Source: CAVPJW01 sp963705525
GTDB taxonomy: Bacteria > Acidobacteriota > Vicinamibacteria > Vicinamibacterales > CAVPJW01
Assembly (NCBI GenBank): GCA_963705525.1
Contig: CAVPJW010000002.1
Span: 806,001-870,000, forward strand
Length of the DNA stretch: 64,000 bases
Direction of reading: 5' to 3'
In this document: piece after piece, positions 55,594 through 64,000 of the stretch
How positions within the stretch are numbered: position 1 is the stretch's first letter
Layout of the letters: each line of letters starts with the position of its first letter
Notes under the pieces: generated by a model
Told to the model about the DNA's origin: nothing
Seen by the model: the letters and a program-made list of their open reading frames with translations, nothing else
The model's database searches: none
Made by a program: the position numbers and the translations under genes

Positions 55594-56873
55594 TCAGAAA
55601 TCCTTTTCGAGACCGGCCTTGATCGCCAGCGCCTGGACGTGCTTGACCGGTACGCCGCGCTCCCCCGCCAGGCGGACGCAATCGTCGAACTCCGGTGTCA
55701 CGTTCACGACGGATCCGTTTCGTCTGGCAATCTTCACGCGAAGCGGACCCAGTTCCGTCTCAACCGTCGCCGTGTTTCTCTCGAGGCATTCGCGGTCCAT
55801 TTCCTGATATCGCAGACCGATGGTCGTCGTCTGGCGGAACACGATGGCACTCAGGCGTTCGCGATCGGCAGGCCTGGCGATAATCGTGACGAGTGTGCCC
55901 GGACGATTCTTCTTCATTTGCACGGCCGTGAGAAACACGTCGAGCGCGCCGGCGGCATGGAGCTCCTCCATGAGCAGCCCGTAGATCTGAGGATTCATAT
56001 CGTCGATTTCGCATTCGATGACGACGATTCGCTCGGTCGAGCGAACATCACTCGCCTCGCCCACGATGATCCGCAGCACGTTCGGCGTCTCGGCGGGATT
56101 CCGATCGCCGGCACCGTAGCCGATCGTGTGAACCTGCATGGCCGGCAACGGACCGTACTCGGTGGCGTACGCCGTGACGAGCAGGGCGCCGGTCGGCGTT
56201 ACCAGCTCAGAGGTGGCGCCTGACGAATACACGGGAATCCCTCGCAGGAGCCCCAGCGTCGCAGGGGCGGGGACCGGAAAGCGGCCGTGTGCCGAGTCGA
56301 CCATGCCGCCGCCGACGTTGAGCGGCGACGACACGATCCGATCGGCGTTCATCCATTCCATACCAAAGACGACGCCGACGATGTCCACAATGGAATCGAA
56401 CGTGCCCACTTCGTGCAGATGAACGCGCTCGACGGGCATCTGATGAATACCTGCCTCGACTTCGGCGAGGCGCGTGAACAGGCGCTGGGCCTGGTCTTTC
56501 CGGAGGCCGACAATGCGGACTGCTCGATGAGGCCATGAATTTCCTTCAGGCTCCGGTGCTCGTGATCCTTCTGCGCGCCGTGGCCCTCGGCCGACGAATG
56601 GTCGTCGTGCGCGTGATGATGGTCGTGGTGACGGTGCTGATGCGAATGACCGCTCCCCTGCGCGACCGATGGGCGGGCGCCAGCCGAGCGCTCGGTCAAT
56701 GAGTACTTGGTCGCCGACACACCGGCACGCAACACCCGGTCCGCCGCCAGCGAGTACCCGTCGATCGGCATGCTGCCAATCGCGCTCTCCAGAGTCTCGA
56801 GCGGGAGCCCCGCGTCGAGCAACGCACCGAGCAGCATGTCGCCGGACGCGCCCGAGAAACAGTCAAAGTACAA
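55594..56873 (-). CDS. larC: Nickel-pincer cofactor biosynthesis protein LarC, with one apparent frameshift
   Basis: LarC inserts nickel into the pyridinium bisthiocarboxylate cofactor of lactate racemase. The N-terminal part starts 'MYFDCFSGASGDMLLGALLD', typical of LarC (DUF111), and includes a very His-rich segment (residues 76-106, 13 His), likely for nickel handling. The frame then fails: after 'SALSASGK' it turns to unrelated sequence, while the -1 frame continues 'DQAQRLFTRLAEVEAGIHQM' into 'PVERVHLHEVGTFDSIVDIV' and the full C-terminal domain ending 'KAGLEKDF'. The length is one base short of a whole frame. Lactobacilli use a programmed frameshift for LarC, but at another site. No larA, larB or larE lies nearby. 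Confidence 0.78.
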
Positions 56874-56905
56874 GAATCTTCGACATCAGCAGTCTGAGAT
56901 TCGAC

Positions 56906-57574
56906 TTACAGTCTACCTATTTCCTTGAAACTGCAGTAGCGGGTATCACCGAGCACGATGTGATCGAGGACCGTGATGCCCATGAGCTCGCCCGCCGCCA
57001 CGAGCCGGTCGGTGAGGGCGAAATCTTCCTGACTCGGCGACGGATCGCCCGACGGATGATTGTGGAACAGAATCATCGCAGCGGCCCGAGCCGTGGTCGC
57101 TTCACGAAAGACCTCGCGCGGATGCACCGGGCTCGAGTCGAGCGTGCCCATCGATACGATGGAGGTCCTGAGGAGGCGATGCCGGGTATCCAGGAGCACG
57201 ACACCGAACTGCTCGACTGGCCGGGCGCCGAATTCGGGCATCAGATACTCCGCAAGATCCGCCGGCTTTCGAAACGCGAGCCTCGGTGAGGGCCGTCTCG
57301 TCAGCGTACGGCGGCCCAGCTCGATGGCCGCGAGAATCTGCATCGCACGTACGGGGCCGATTCCGGGGACCGACCGCAGGTCGTCGCGACCCAGTTGGGG
57401 CAGGCGATGAAGCCCTCCACAGTCCCGCAGGACATGCCCCGCCAGCGTCAACGCGCTCATCTGATGGCGTCCGCTGCCGATCACGATCGCCAGAAGCTCG
57501 TTGTCACCGAGACTTCCGGCACCGAGCCGCTCCATTTTCTCTCGAGGCCGATCGTCGGGTTGAAGGTGCTTCAC
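56906..57574 (-). CDS. radC: RadC/UPF0758 family JAMM-domain protein
   Basis: A 222 aa protein with an N-terminal helix-hairpin-helix region ('LRSVPGIGPVRAMQILAAIE', about 65-85) and a C-terminal MPN/JAMM domain with the metal site 'LFHNHPSGDPSPSQED' near 165. All ligands (H, H, D) are present. The once-proposed role in DNA repair is uncertain; the fold suggests a metallopeptidase or nuclease. It starts at GTG 57574, about 35 bp from the divergent lipoprotein gene. Confidence 0.93.
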   Translation of the reverse strand: MKHLQPDDRPREKMERLGAGSLGDNELLAIVIGSGRHQMSALTLAGHVLRDCGGLHRLPQLGRDDLRSVPGIGPVRAMQILAAIELGRRTLTRRPSPRLAFRKPADLAEYLMPEFGARPVEQFGVVLLDTRHRLLRTSIVSMGTLDSSPVHPREVFREATTARAAAMILFHNHPSGDPSPSQEDFALTDRLVAAGELMGITVLDHIVLGDTRYCSFKEIGRL

Positions 57575-57596
57575 AGAGTGGCGGAGTCCGTTGGTC

Positions 57597-57602
57597 TATA
57601 CT
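57597..57602 (+). promoter_or_regulatory. Near-start -10 element (TATACT) of the helical lipoprotein gene
   Basis: TATACT at 57597-57602 ends seven bases before ATG 57610, and there is no ribosome site between; this fits leaderless transcription. No clear -35 box is seen. Confidence 0.4.
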
Positions 57603-57609
57603 TGACCGG

Positions 57610-58194
57610 ATGGCGTCATCGCGTTGGTCGTGCACAGGGGCCGTACTCGTCCTGCTTCTCAGCGCCGCGTGCGGCGAACCGCCCACGAAGGAAATCAATC
57701 AAGCTCAGGGTGCAATCGAAGCCGCGAAAGCGGCCGGCGCCGAACGGTATGCCGCGACGGAACTCAAAGACGCCCACACCGCACTCGACCGCGCACAGGA
57801 AGCCGTTCGCCAGCGCGACTATCGGCTCGCGCTCAATCACGCCCTCGACAGCCGCGAGCAGGCGCAGAACGCCGCGAAGCAGGCCGCCGACCAGAAGGCC
57901 CTCGTGCGGGGTGCCGCCGAGAGTGCGCTCGCCACAGTCACGACGACGCTGGCAGATGCCAAGACCCGGCTGGCCGAAGCCGAAGCGGCCCGCGTGCCGC
58001 GTCCGCGCCTGAAGAGCCCCGTGGACCGGATCACTGCCGCCGACGGAGCCCTGCAAAAAGCACGCGCAGCGATGAAGCGTGAGGACTACCTGGCCGCGCA
58101 GAAAGCACTGTCAGGCGTGCCGGAATCGCTGAACAGCGCCGTCGCCGAATTGAATCGCATCATCGGCGCACACGCGCCGCGGCGACGGCGCTGA
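57610..58194 (+). CDS. Helical lipoprotein, DUF4398-like
   Basis: A 194 aa predicted lipoprotein: signal and lipobox 'LLLSAACGEPP' (Cys near 21), then repeated Ala-rich helices ('RYAATELKDAHTALDRAQEA', 'ALNHALDSREQAQNAAKQAA'), as in DUF4398 and OmpA-linked coiled-coil lipoproteins. It may act in the periplasm as a structural or binding element. ATG 57610 follows a TATACT box by seven bases and has no ribosome site, suggesting a leaderless message. It is divergent from radC and ends before the convergent dapF. Confidence 0.78.
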   Translation: MASSRWSCTGAVLVLLLSAACGEPPTKEINQAQGAIEAAKAAGAERYAATELKDAHTALDRAQEAVRQRDYRLALNHALDSREQAQNAAKQAADQKALVRGAAESALATVTTTLADAKTRLAEAEAARVPRPRLKSPVDRITAADGALQKARAAMKREDYLAAQKALSGVPESLNSAVAELNRIIGAHAPRRRR

Positions 58195-58290
58195 CCTCCG
58201 CCTTTCAAGCTCGGCAACGCTGACAGAAACTGCGGGGCCTTCGGCGCAGTCAGTACGCCGAAGATGCGATGAGTCCGTCACCGCCTCCGG

Positions 58291-59103
58291 TCACGGACCG
58301 CCCAGCCATAAGCCTTCGAGCACGACCTCTGCCCATCCGTCGAGATCGACGCCCCCGGACTCCCATCGCACTCGCTGGGAGCCGCCGGGAGCAATGACGT
58401 CGACCTCCGCATTCGTGCCCGCGAACGTCCGCGCGGCGACGGCAGACGCGCACGAGCCCGTGCCGGATGACAATGTGGGCCCGGCTCCCCGTTCCCAGAT
58501 CAAAATGCGTACGGTGTCGGGCGAGACGACCTCGGCAAACTCGACATTCGTCCCTGCAGGAAAATGCGGATGCGCGGCAATGGCGGGGCCGACCCGGCGG
58601 AACCGATCCTCGGACGGCAGTGGACCAATGATCACGCACTGGGGATTACCCATCCAGAGCGTGACGGCCGACAGAGATTCGCCGTCAACCTCGAGCATCA
58701 CGCGCCGAATCTCGGCCGGTTCGCCCATGTCGGCTCGGAAACGGTAGCAATTAGCTGTCCGCTCAAGGAGCGTCAGCACCTTGGTTCCACCATCGCTCTC
58801 GATCCGGATGGGAGCCGCGGCGTCGGGTACCGTTTCGTTGCGGTTCACGAGCAACGCCGCGAGCCCTCGCACGCCGTTCCCCGAGACCTCCGCATAGCTT
58901 CCGTCCGAGTTGATCAGCCGCATCGCCGTCCCGTCGGGCGTTGGCCGGTACACCACGAGGCCGTCGGCGCCGATTCCGCGAAATCGATCGCACACCGCGA
59001 CGGCGAGGGCTCGAAAATCGCGTCCGGACACATCCTGCTCGCGGACGTAGAGAAAATCATTGCCGTACGCATGCGCCTTGGCGACTGGACATCCTTCCGT
59101 CAT
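58291..59103 (-). CDS. dapF: Diaminopimelate epimerase-like protein with both catalytic cysteines changed to serine
   Basis: DapF converts L,L- to meso-diaminopimelate for peptidoglycan and lysine. The 270 aa protein has the full two-domain DapF fold: 'KAHAYGNDFLYV', 'GIGADGLVVY', 'MRLINSDGSYAEVSGNGVRG', 'MGNPQCVII' and 'ERGAGPTLSSGTGSCASA'. In DapF the two catalytic cysteines sit before GNG and GTG; here they are Ser74 and Ser213. ATG 59103 is chosen for its AGGAGA ribosome site; a TTG 15 codons earlier overlaps the end of dtd. It may have altered or no epimerase activity, or a different role, so the dapF name is tentative. It follows dtd. Confidence 0.75.
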   Translation of the reverse strand: MTEGCPVAKAHAYGNDFLYVREQDVSGRDFRALAVAVCDRFRGIGADGLVVYRPTPDGTAMRLINSDGSYAEVSGNGVRGLAALLVNRNETVPDAAAPIRIESDGGTKVLTLLERTANCYRFRADMGEPAEIRRVMLEVDGESLSAVTLWMGNPQCVIIGPLPSEDRFRRVGPAIAAHPHFPAGTNVEFAEVVSPDTVRILIWERGAGPTLSSGTGSCASAVAARTFAGTNAEVDVIAPGGSQRVRWESGGVDLDGWAEVVLEGLWLGGP

Positions 59104-59144
59104 CGTGCCGGTTCTCCTGTGGAGATTGAAAGGTTCTTCGGGGT

Positions 59145-59606
59145 TCAAAACGTCCGCCGACTATCGAGCAGGAGCGTGACGGGGCCGTCATTGATGAGCT
59201 CGACCTGCATCATGGCCTGGAACTCGCCCAGTTCCACCGGGAGGCCGTGCGCCTGCAGCGTCGCCGCCACAGCTTCATACAAGCGACGAGCGAGCGGCGC
59301 CGGGGCGGCACGGTCGAAGGACGGGCGCCTGCCCTTTCGACAATCGGCACTGAGAGTAAACTGCGACACCAGCAGCACCGAGCCGCCGACATCCTTGACG
59401 GATCGGTTCATGCGCGAGCGGCCATCAGTGCCACCTTCATCGAACACCCGGAGTTCGACAACCTTGCTGGCGATGTACTCCACATCTTTGGGGCCATCGT
59501 CGAGCTCCGCACCTACGAAGACGACCAGGCCGGTCCCAATACGCCCGACTACCCTGGTGCCGACCGAGACGGAAGCACTCGACACGCGCTGAACGACGGC
59601 TCTCAT
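59145..59606 (-). CDS. dtd: D-aminoacyl-tRNA deacylase Dtd
   Basis: Removes D-amino acids (and Gly from tRNA-Ala) mischarged on tRNAs. The 153 aa protein has the family start 'MRAVVQRVSSASVSVG', 'LVSQFTLSADCRKGRRPSF' near 80-98 (SQFTL catalytic motif), and near the C-terminus 'MQVELINDGPVTLLLDSRR', where the usual NxGPVT motif is present as NDGPVT. It is upstream of dapF by about 40 bp on the same strand. Confidence 0.95.
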   Translation of the reverse strand: MRAVVQRVSSASVSVGTRVVGRIGTGLVVFVGAELDDGPKDVEYIASKVVELRVFDEGGTDGRSRMNRSVKDVGGSVLLVSQFTLSADCRKGRRPSFDRAAPAPLARRLYEAVAATLQAHGLPVELGEFQAMMQVELINDGPVTLLLDSRRTF

Positions 59607-59649
59607 GGATGCAGTCGGAAGCTCGGGCCCTGTGCGGGGTGGCGCGGAG

Positions 59650-60489
59650 TCAATCGCGGCGGACCGCTACTTGCAGCAATCGTCCTGTCGTCTCGTCATC
59701 GGGCCGCGTCGTGATGCCTGCGGCTGCCGCAGCTGGCGGATTGAGCCGAGTGTCGATGAGGTGCCGGGGCGCGACGTTCCCGAGCGCCTTCAGCACCGAT
59801 TGCTTGACACCCGGGTGATCGCGCTCCAGCTCGAAGAGCAGTCTCTTCATGCGCTGGCGCTGGAGGCTCAGGTCTCCGCAGGCAGGACAGCAGCATCCGA
59901 TGACCGGAAGGCGAGATTCGCTGGCATAGTCCCGGCAATCTTCCTCGCTGACATACACCAGCGGCCGTATCACCACATGTGCGCCATCGTCTGACACGAG
60001 TCGGGCGGGCATGGCTTTGAGAGCGCCCGCGAAGAACAGATTCAAGAGCAGCGTTTCAATGAAGTCGTCTGCATGGTGTCCGAGCGCAATCTTCGTCGCA
60101 CCCACCTGGTCGGCCAGCCTGTACAGGACCCCTCGCCTCAAGCGAGCGCACAGGGAGCACGGTGTGGCGCTGGCCTCGAGCACATCGTCCATCACCTCTC
60201 CAATCGAGGTGTGTTCGACATGGCACTCCCATCCCCGCTCTGCGCACGTGCTGGTGATCTTCTGATGCTCGAAGCGGTCGTAGCCCGAGTCGACGTTGAC
60301 AGCCACGAGCGAGAACCTGATTGGAGCGCGTGTACGGAGGCGATCGAGAATCTGGATCAGCGTCCAGCTGTCCTTGCCGCCCGACAACCCGACCATCACC
60401 CGATCCCCGTCTTCGAGCAGCGAAAAATCGACGATGGCTTTCGTGGTTTTCTTGGCGATGCGCGACTCGAGCGCCGAGCTGTAGGCCAT
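59650..60489 (-). CDS. ttcA: tRNA 2-thiocytidine biosynthesis protein TtcA-like
   Basis: Iron-sulfur ATP-pyrophosphatase that thiolates C32 of some tRNAs. The 279 aa protein starts at ATG 60489. It contains the PP-loop 'MVGLSGGKDSWTLI' (about 32-45), the cluster motif 'CSLCARLRRG' near 122 and a third Cys cluster 'GCCCPACGDLSLQR' near 200, plus 'TKIALGHHADDFIETLLLN'. The pattern CxxC plus Cys matches TtcA. An upstream 64-residue extension is rejected because the conserved start and spacing fit MAYSSALESR. Confidence 0.9.
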   Translation of the reverse strand: MAYSSALESRIAKKTTKAIVDFSLLEDGDRVMVGLSGGKDSWTLIQILDRLRTRAPIRFSLVAVNVDSGYDRFEHQKITSTCAERGWECHVEHTSIGEVMDDVLEASATPCSLCARLRRGVLYRLADQVGATKIALGHHADDFIETLLLNLFFAGALKAMPARLVSDDGAHVVIRPLVYVSEEDCRDYASESRLPVIGCCCPACGDLSLQRQRMKRLLFELERDHPGVKQSVLKALGNVAPRHLIDTRLNPPAAAAAGITTRPDDETTGRLLQVAVRRD

Positions 60490-60499
60490 GCTCGTCAGT

Positions 60500-61540
60500 T
60501 TACACGACGACGAGCTTGCTGACGGTGTTGTGCCAGGTCGCGCCGGCGGCACGTTCGGCTGCGCCGGAACCAAGCCGCCTTGCCAGTTCAGAATCGTCGA
60601 AGACGCTCCTGATCGCCTGAGCCAGCGCGGCCGGTGACGGTTCCACGACAAGACCGCTTTCCCCGTCGACCACCAGTTCACTCACGCCTCCGCTGTCCTG
60701 GCACGTAATGACGCCCTTCGATGAAGAAAATGCCTCCATGGTCACGAGACCGTAGTCCTCGTCGAAGGGCGGAAAGCACACGGCTCGACAGCGTGCGAGA
60801 TGATCGACCAGCTGCCGGTCATCGATCCGTCCAGCGAGAATGACGCGGCCGCCCAATCCGCGCTCTGCAATCAGATGCTCGAGGGATCGGCGCTCCTCTC
60901 CGTCCCCCGCGATGACGCACTTCACCCCCCGAGCCTCGGGTTCGGAGAGGGCCTCGATCAGGAGGTCGATTCGCTTGAGCGGTGTCAGGCGCGACACCGC
61001 GAACAAGTAGTCTCCGTACTCATCGAGGCGGTATGCGCGCTGCGGCGCCGGCGGATATAAGACTTCCGACCGCAGTCCGAGCGTGTCCTCGAGGCGTCTG
61101 CCAATCGTCCGAGACTGGACGTAGAGGCGCCGGACGCGGCCCAAGAGATAGCGATCGGCAGTCCGGATGAGCCGACGACGGACGCGTTCCTTGAGGCGAC
61201 CTTTCCACGAGAGCGGTGCCGAGAATCGCGGCCACTGGTCGTAGTACTCCCGCATGGTGTGATTCAGCCAGCTGACGTGAACCGGATGGCGCACGGCGTA
61301 GCTGGGAAACCGCAAGCTGATGACTTGATGGATCGGCCGATCGTCACCGGTGACGCCGACGTCGGTGAGCCATGTGGCGCGATATGCCGCGGCCTGACGA
61401 CCAAAACGATTCTGTGGCGTGATGACGAGGTCGGCCTCGTGCCCTTCGGCGCGGAGCGCCTGTACGAGCGACCGGGCGATGACCAGGTGACCACCCTCTG
61501 AAAACGGAGGACTGGACGTCACGACGGCTATGCGCGGCAC
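60500..61540 (-). CDS. GT4-family glycosyltransferase
   Basis: GT-B-fold transferase that likely builds a surface polysaccharide. The 346 aa protein starts at GTG 61540, with GGAGG before it, and begins 'VPRIAVVTSSPPFSEGGHLV'. The C-terminal half has the UDP-sugar pocket: 'YLFAVSRLTPLKRIDLLIEA' near 195, 'VIAGDGEERRSLEHLIAERG' and 'PPFDEDYGLVTMEAFSSSKG' with the EX7E-type motif near 265. The donor and acceptor sugars cannot be told. It is followed on the same strand by ttcA, 10 bp on, which is probably not functionally related. Confidence 0.88.
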   Translation of the reverse strand: MPRIAVVTSSPPFSEGGHLVIARSLVQALRAEGHEADLVITPQNRFGRQAAAYRATWLTDVGVTGDDRPIHQVISLRFPSYAVRHPVHVSWLNHTMREYYDQWPRFSAPLSWKGRLKERVRRRLIRTADRYLLGRVRRLYVQSRTIGRRLEDTLGLRSEVLYPPAPQRAYRLDEYGDYLFAVSRLTPLKRIDLLIEALSEPEARGVKCVIAGDGEERRSLEHLIAERGLGGRVILAGRIDDRQLVDHLARCRAVCFPPFDEDYGLVTMEAFSSSKGVITCQDSGGVSELVVDGESGLVVEPSPAALAQAIRSVFDDSELARRLGSGAAERAAGATWHNTVSKLVVV

Positions 61541-61583
61541 CGATCCTCCGTACACAGCCGCCGAACCGATCGTTTCGCCACTC

Positions 61584-63504
61584 TCATCGGGATTCTGTCG
61601 CGGACTGGAGCCGGCCAGCGATCTGGAGGAGCACACCGAGAAAACGGCCGTCGTTCGAGTCCGGAGAAAGCAACCGCGGCACCCCACCGTCGCTGGCTTC
61701 GACCGATAGGAGATAGCTCGTGCTGTATTGCGAGTACGCGCCCCGGGCGTCAAGAGACAAGACTGTGACGGCGCCCGGCTCCATTGTGACCGTCTTTCGC
61801 GATCCGCCAGCGCTTGCGGTCACCGTGTTAGGCACGAGCGTTGACAGCGTCAGCTGAATCGTCGAGAGCGGATCGCCCGATCGCACGATGATCTGCGTTC
61901 GCGCACGGCCCGCGACCCAGATCCCGGCCCGTTCCGGCAGCCACGCATTGTCATCGAGGAAGTACAAGTACCAGGCCCGGATCGCGCCCGTACGGCACCC
62001 TGCCGTATCCGTTGCGCACCATCACCGGCAGGTCGTTGACCATCGTCATCTCGACGGGCAGAAGGCGAAGCAGGCCCCGCTGGGGATGCACCCAGGGGCG
62101 AGCCGATGAGACGAACGGGTTGATCAGGATCTGCGACGTGAACAGGGCCCCCCCGAACCAGGCGATGAAGGCAGGCCACAGCGACCCGAGCGGCGGCGTC
62201 AGGAACAGCAGCAGCGGATAGAGGCTCAGAAAATACCGGTTGCCAGGCGGCCCTCCTCCTCCAGCCCACGTAAACGGCAGCGAGACCAGCAGGCCGCCCG
62301 CCGTGATCGCCACGATCGCCAGAATCAGAAAATGCCAGGCTCGAAAGGCCGGCAGATTCAGGAGACACAACACGATGGCGACGACTCCAGGGAAGTAGTA
62401 CGGCACGAGCCCGGCGTGACGACCGATCGCGAAGTAGACGATGTTGTCGCGCAGGCGCTTCCAGATGACGTTCTCGAGCAGCTCTTCCTCCAGTACTTCA
62501 TCGGTGGCGGACTCGATGCCGCGGTTCTCGAAAGTGGCATCCGGCGTCTGAAACGGAAACCCGCCGTAGAACGTCTTCCGATCGCCTCCCTGGTAGTTGA
62601 TTTCCCCGCTGATCAGGATGTTCGCGCCGAACGAGGCAACCACGACGAGTGCAAAGAGTGCGCTCGCGCCAACGACATGGCTCCACGACCTTCGCCAGAG
62701 GTATAGCCCCACGATCGGCAGGGCCAGGGGAGCGTTGAGAAGTTTGGAGTACGTGGCCAGGCCGAGCAGCACAAGAGCGACGACGTCGGACCATGGTGAT
62801 CGAAGAAACCGACTGAGCCGCCCTGTGGCGGGTGCGGCGACTTCCTTATAGAGCCACAGGAAGTAGGCATAGAAGACGAGCGCGAAGTTGAAGATCTCAG
62901 GCGTCAGCCAGACGGCATAGATGGGCGCGATCGACGCACCCAGGAAGCCGAGCGAATAGGGCGCTGCGAAGACGGCCGGCGCTCGCGCGGCGACAAATGC
63001 ATACCCACAGAAGAACACGCCGGCGATGAGCAGTGCGTGGAAAAACAGAAGGCCATTCAGTCCAGCGAGCCGGACGAGTGGCGCTGCACAGAGCGGATAG
63101 AGGAAGGCTTTCCCAAAGTACAATCGGTCGTCGCGGGCGAGCGCCGTCGTGTTTGTGCGGATGAATGGCCAGCCGCTGGTCAGCGATGCGCTGAACGACT
63201 TCCCGCGTTTGAGGAAGATTCCCTCGGGACCGCGGCCGTAGACCGCCCAGAAGCGCTGCAGGTCTTTCTTCTCGAAGGCGAAGTCGCGATCGTAGGCGGC
63301 GCTCAGGGCCATGGTGACGTAGGTGGCTTCGTCGCCCTTGATGCCGAAGCCCGATGGCATGAGCGGAAACGAGAGCGCGGCACAAGAGCCCACAATCAGG
63401 AGAATGAGCCCTGTCACGCGTCCTGCGTCGAGGAGGCTCCGCCTCGCGGGCCTGGCCTGATCGAAAGAGTGTGGCGCTCGATTCAATGATGTGGGCGAAA
63501 GCAC
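61584..63504 (-). CDS. Polytopic membrane protein, glycosyltransferase-like, with a one-base insertion near the C-terminus
   Basis: A roughly 640 aa multi-pass membrane protein. The first 510 residues have about 10 hydrophobic helices, a charged loop 'GDEATYVTMALSAAYDRDF' near residue 60 and a periplasmic loop with 'WPFIRTNTTALARDDRLYFG', resembling ArnT/PMT-type (GT-C) transferases or O-antigen-type proteins, though I cannot name the family. The frame changes near 'GYGRVPYG', and the next frame continues 'AIRAWYLYFLDDNAWLPE' into a soluble C-terminal domain ('LTLSTLVPNTVTASAGG'). Removing one G from a GGG (61987-61989) restores a single reading. It starts at GTG 63504. Surrounding glycosyltransferases suggest polysaccharide assembly. 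Confidence 0.72.
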
Positions 63505-63509
63505 GAATA

Positions 63510-63515
63510 TATAAT
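63510..63515 (+). promoter_or_regulatory. TATAAT box in the AT-rich centre of a divergent promoter region
   Basis: TATAAT at 63510-63515 lies in an AT-rich island (63505-63517) between the divergent membrane protein gene and the glycosyltransferase gene. The stretch ATATATAATATT is nearly symmetric, so it may serve both directions. No strong -35 hexamer is obvious. Confidence 0.45.
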
Positions 63516-63580
63516 ATTGGCCCGGGCGACACCTCGTATTTCTGCCCCGCTCATGCCCTTATTGTCGGATTACCTGACAC

Positions 63581-64000
63581 GTGCCTGATCGAGACATCGA
63601 TCGAGTGCTCGTCATCGCACCGACTCCCTTCTTTGGTGATCGCGGTTGCCACGTCAGGATCTTCGAAGAAGCCCGCACGCTCGCGCGTTCCGGCGTTCAA
63701 ACCGAGATCGTAACCTACCCAACCGGCAACGATGTGCCCGGCGTCACGATTCATCGATCGGTGCGCCTGCCCTGGATCGAAGCGCGTGAGCTCGGGCCGG
63801 GCTATGCGCGTCCTTTTCTCGACGTGGGTGTGCTCGTCGCCGCCGCCCGCCGGGCAAAGGCCTTCAAGCCTCAGATCGTTCATGCGCACCTGCACGAAGG
63901 GATTGCCATTGCCACGGCCATTCGCCAGCTGTTTGGCATTCCGTTCATCGCCGATCTCCAGGGTGGTCTGACCGCCGAGCTCATCGACCATGAGTTCATT
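63581..64000 (+). CDS. GT4-family glycosyltransferase, N-terminal part (3' end outside window)
   Basis: From GTG 63581 the frame is open to the window edge (140 codons). The start 'RVLVIAPTPFFGDRGCHVRI' followed by 'FEEARTLARSGVQTEIVTYP' is the donor-distal N-terminal GT-B domain common in GT4 transferases, and 'KPQIVHAHLHEGIAIATAIR' around residues 95-115 fits this. Divergent from the membrane protein gene. The catalytic C-terminal half lies beyond the window. Confidence 0.82.
   Translation, partial: MPDRDIDRVLVIAPTPFFGDRGCHVRIFEEARTLARSGVQTEIVTYPTGNDVPGVTIHRSVRLPWIEARELGPGYARPFLDVGVLVAAARRAKAFKPQIVHAHLHEGIAIATAIRQLFGIPFIADLQGGLTAELIDHEFI

Overview
This 64 kb window is a GC-rich bacterial chromosome segment packed with genes on both strands. 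The protein set suggests an Acidobacteriota genome, probably class Vicinamibacteria. Signs are a pilC-pilB-pilMNOPQ cluster with an acidobacterial style of PilN start, a large zinc-ribbon/TPR serine/threonine kinase, many exported carboxypeptidase-regulatory-type proteins and a small microcompartment locus. This is an inference from family resemblance; no rRNA or tRNA gene is present to anchor it. I see no phage, insertion sequence or CRISPR array.

Layout. 1-7.3 kb (minus): type IV pilus / type II secretion core (pilC, pilB, pilM, pilN, pilO, pilP and a secretin cut by the window edge). 7.5-9.1 kb: a lytic transglycosylase and a lipoprotein. 9.2-11.4 kb (plus): a two-gene bacterial microcompartment (BMC) satellite locus, one hexameric shell protein plus an acylating aldehyde dehydrogenase with an unusual tail. 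11.4-16.1 kb: MltD-like transglycosylase with LysM repeats, ComM, M23 peptidase. 16.2-23.8 kb: secA, guaB, tsaE, nnr, class IV aminotransferase. 23.8-28.2 kb (minus): gcvT-gcvH-gcvP glycine cleavage operon, then a secreted Rid protein. 28.8-35 kb (minus): accessory region with comEA, a pseudopilin, a PilZ protein, a regulator with a degenerate GAFTGA loop, a tiny twin-CX6C exported peptide and two exported proteins in a translationally coupled cassette. 35.5-38.4 kb: a ParB-domain/HATPase fusion, a GAF/zinc-ribbon protein and a nucleotide-sugar epimerase. 38.4-40 kb: amidohydrolase and the RNase P RNA gene. 40.1-49.4 kb: NtrC-type response regulator, HtrA protease, IgGFc-binding-like secreted protein, TPR kinase. 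49.5-60.5 kb: housekeeping set (ligA, tatD fused to polyprenyl synthase, metG, larC, radC, dapF, dtd, ttcA). 60.5-64 kb: glycosyltransferases and a polytopic membrane protein, likely a surface polysaccharide region.

Together the genes serve envelope work (pili, peptidoglycan turnover, secretion, surface glycans), translation quality control and one-carbon metabolism, with a few accessory pieces. The more unusual items are the BMC satellite with a EutQ-like tail on its dehydrogenase, the twin-CX6C peptide cassette, the ParB-pseudokinase fusion, a DapF with both catalytic cysteines changed to serine, and several near-leaderless promoters.

A caution: five otherwise normal genes (pilN, mltD, metG, larC and the membrane protein at 61.6-63.5 kb) are each interrupted by single-base shifts, several in short homopolymers. 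This looks more like residual sequencing or assembly indels than real gene decay, so those coordinates are given across the shift.
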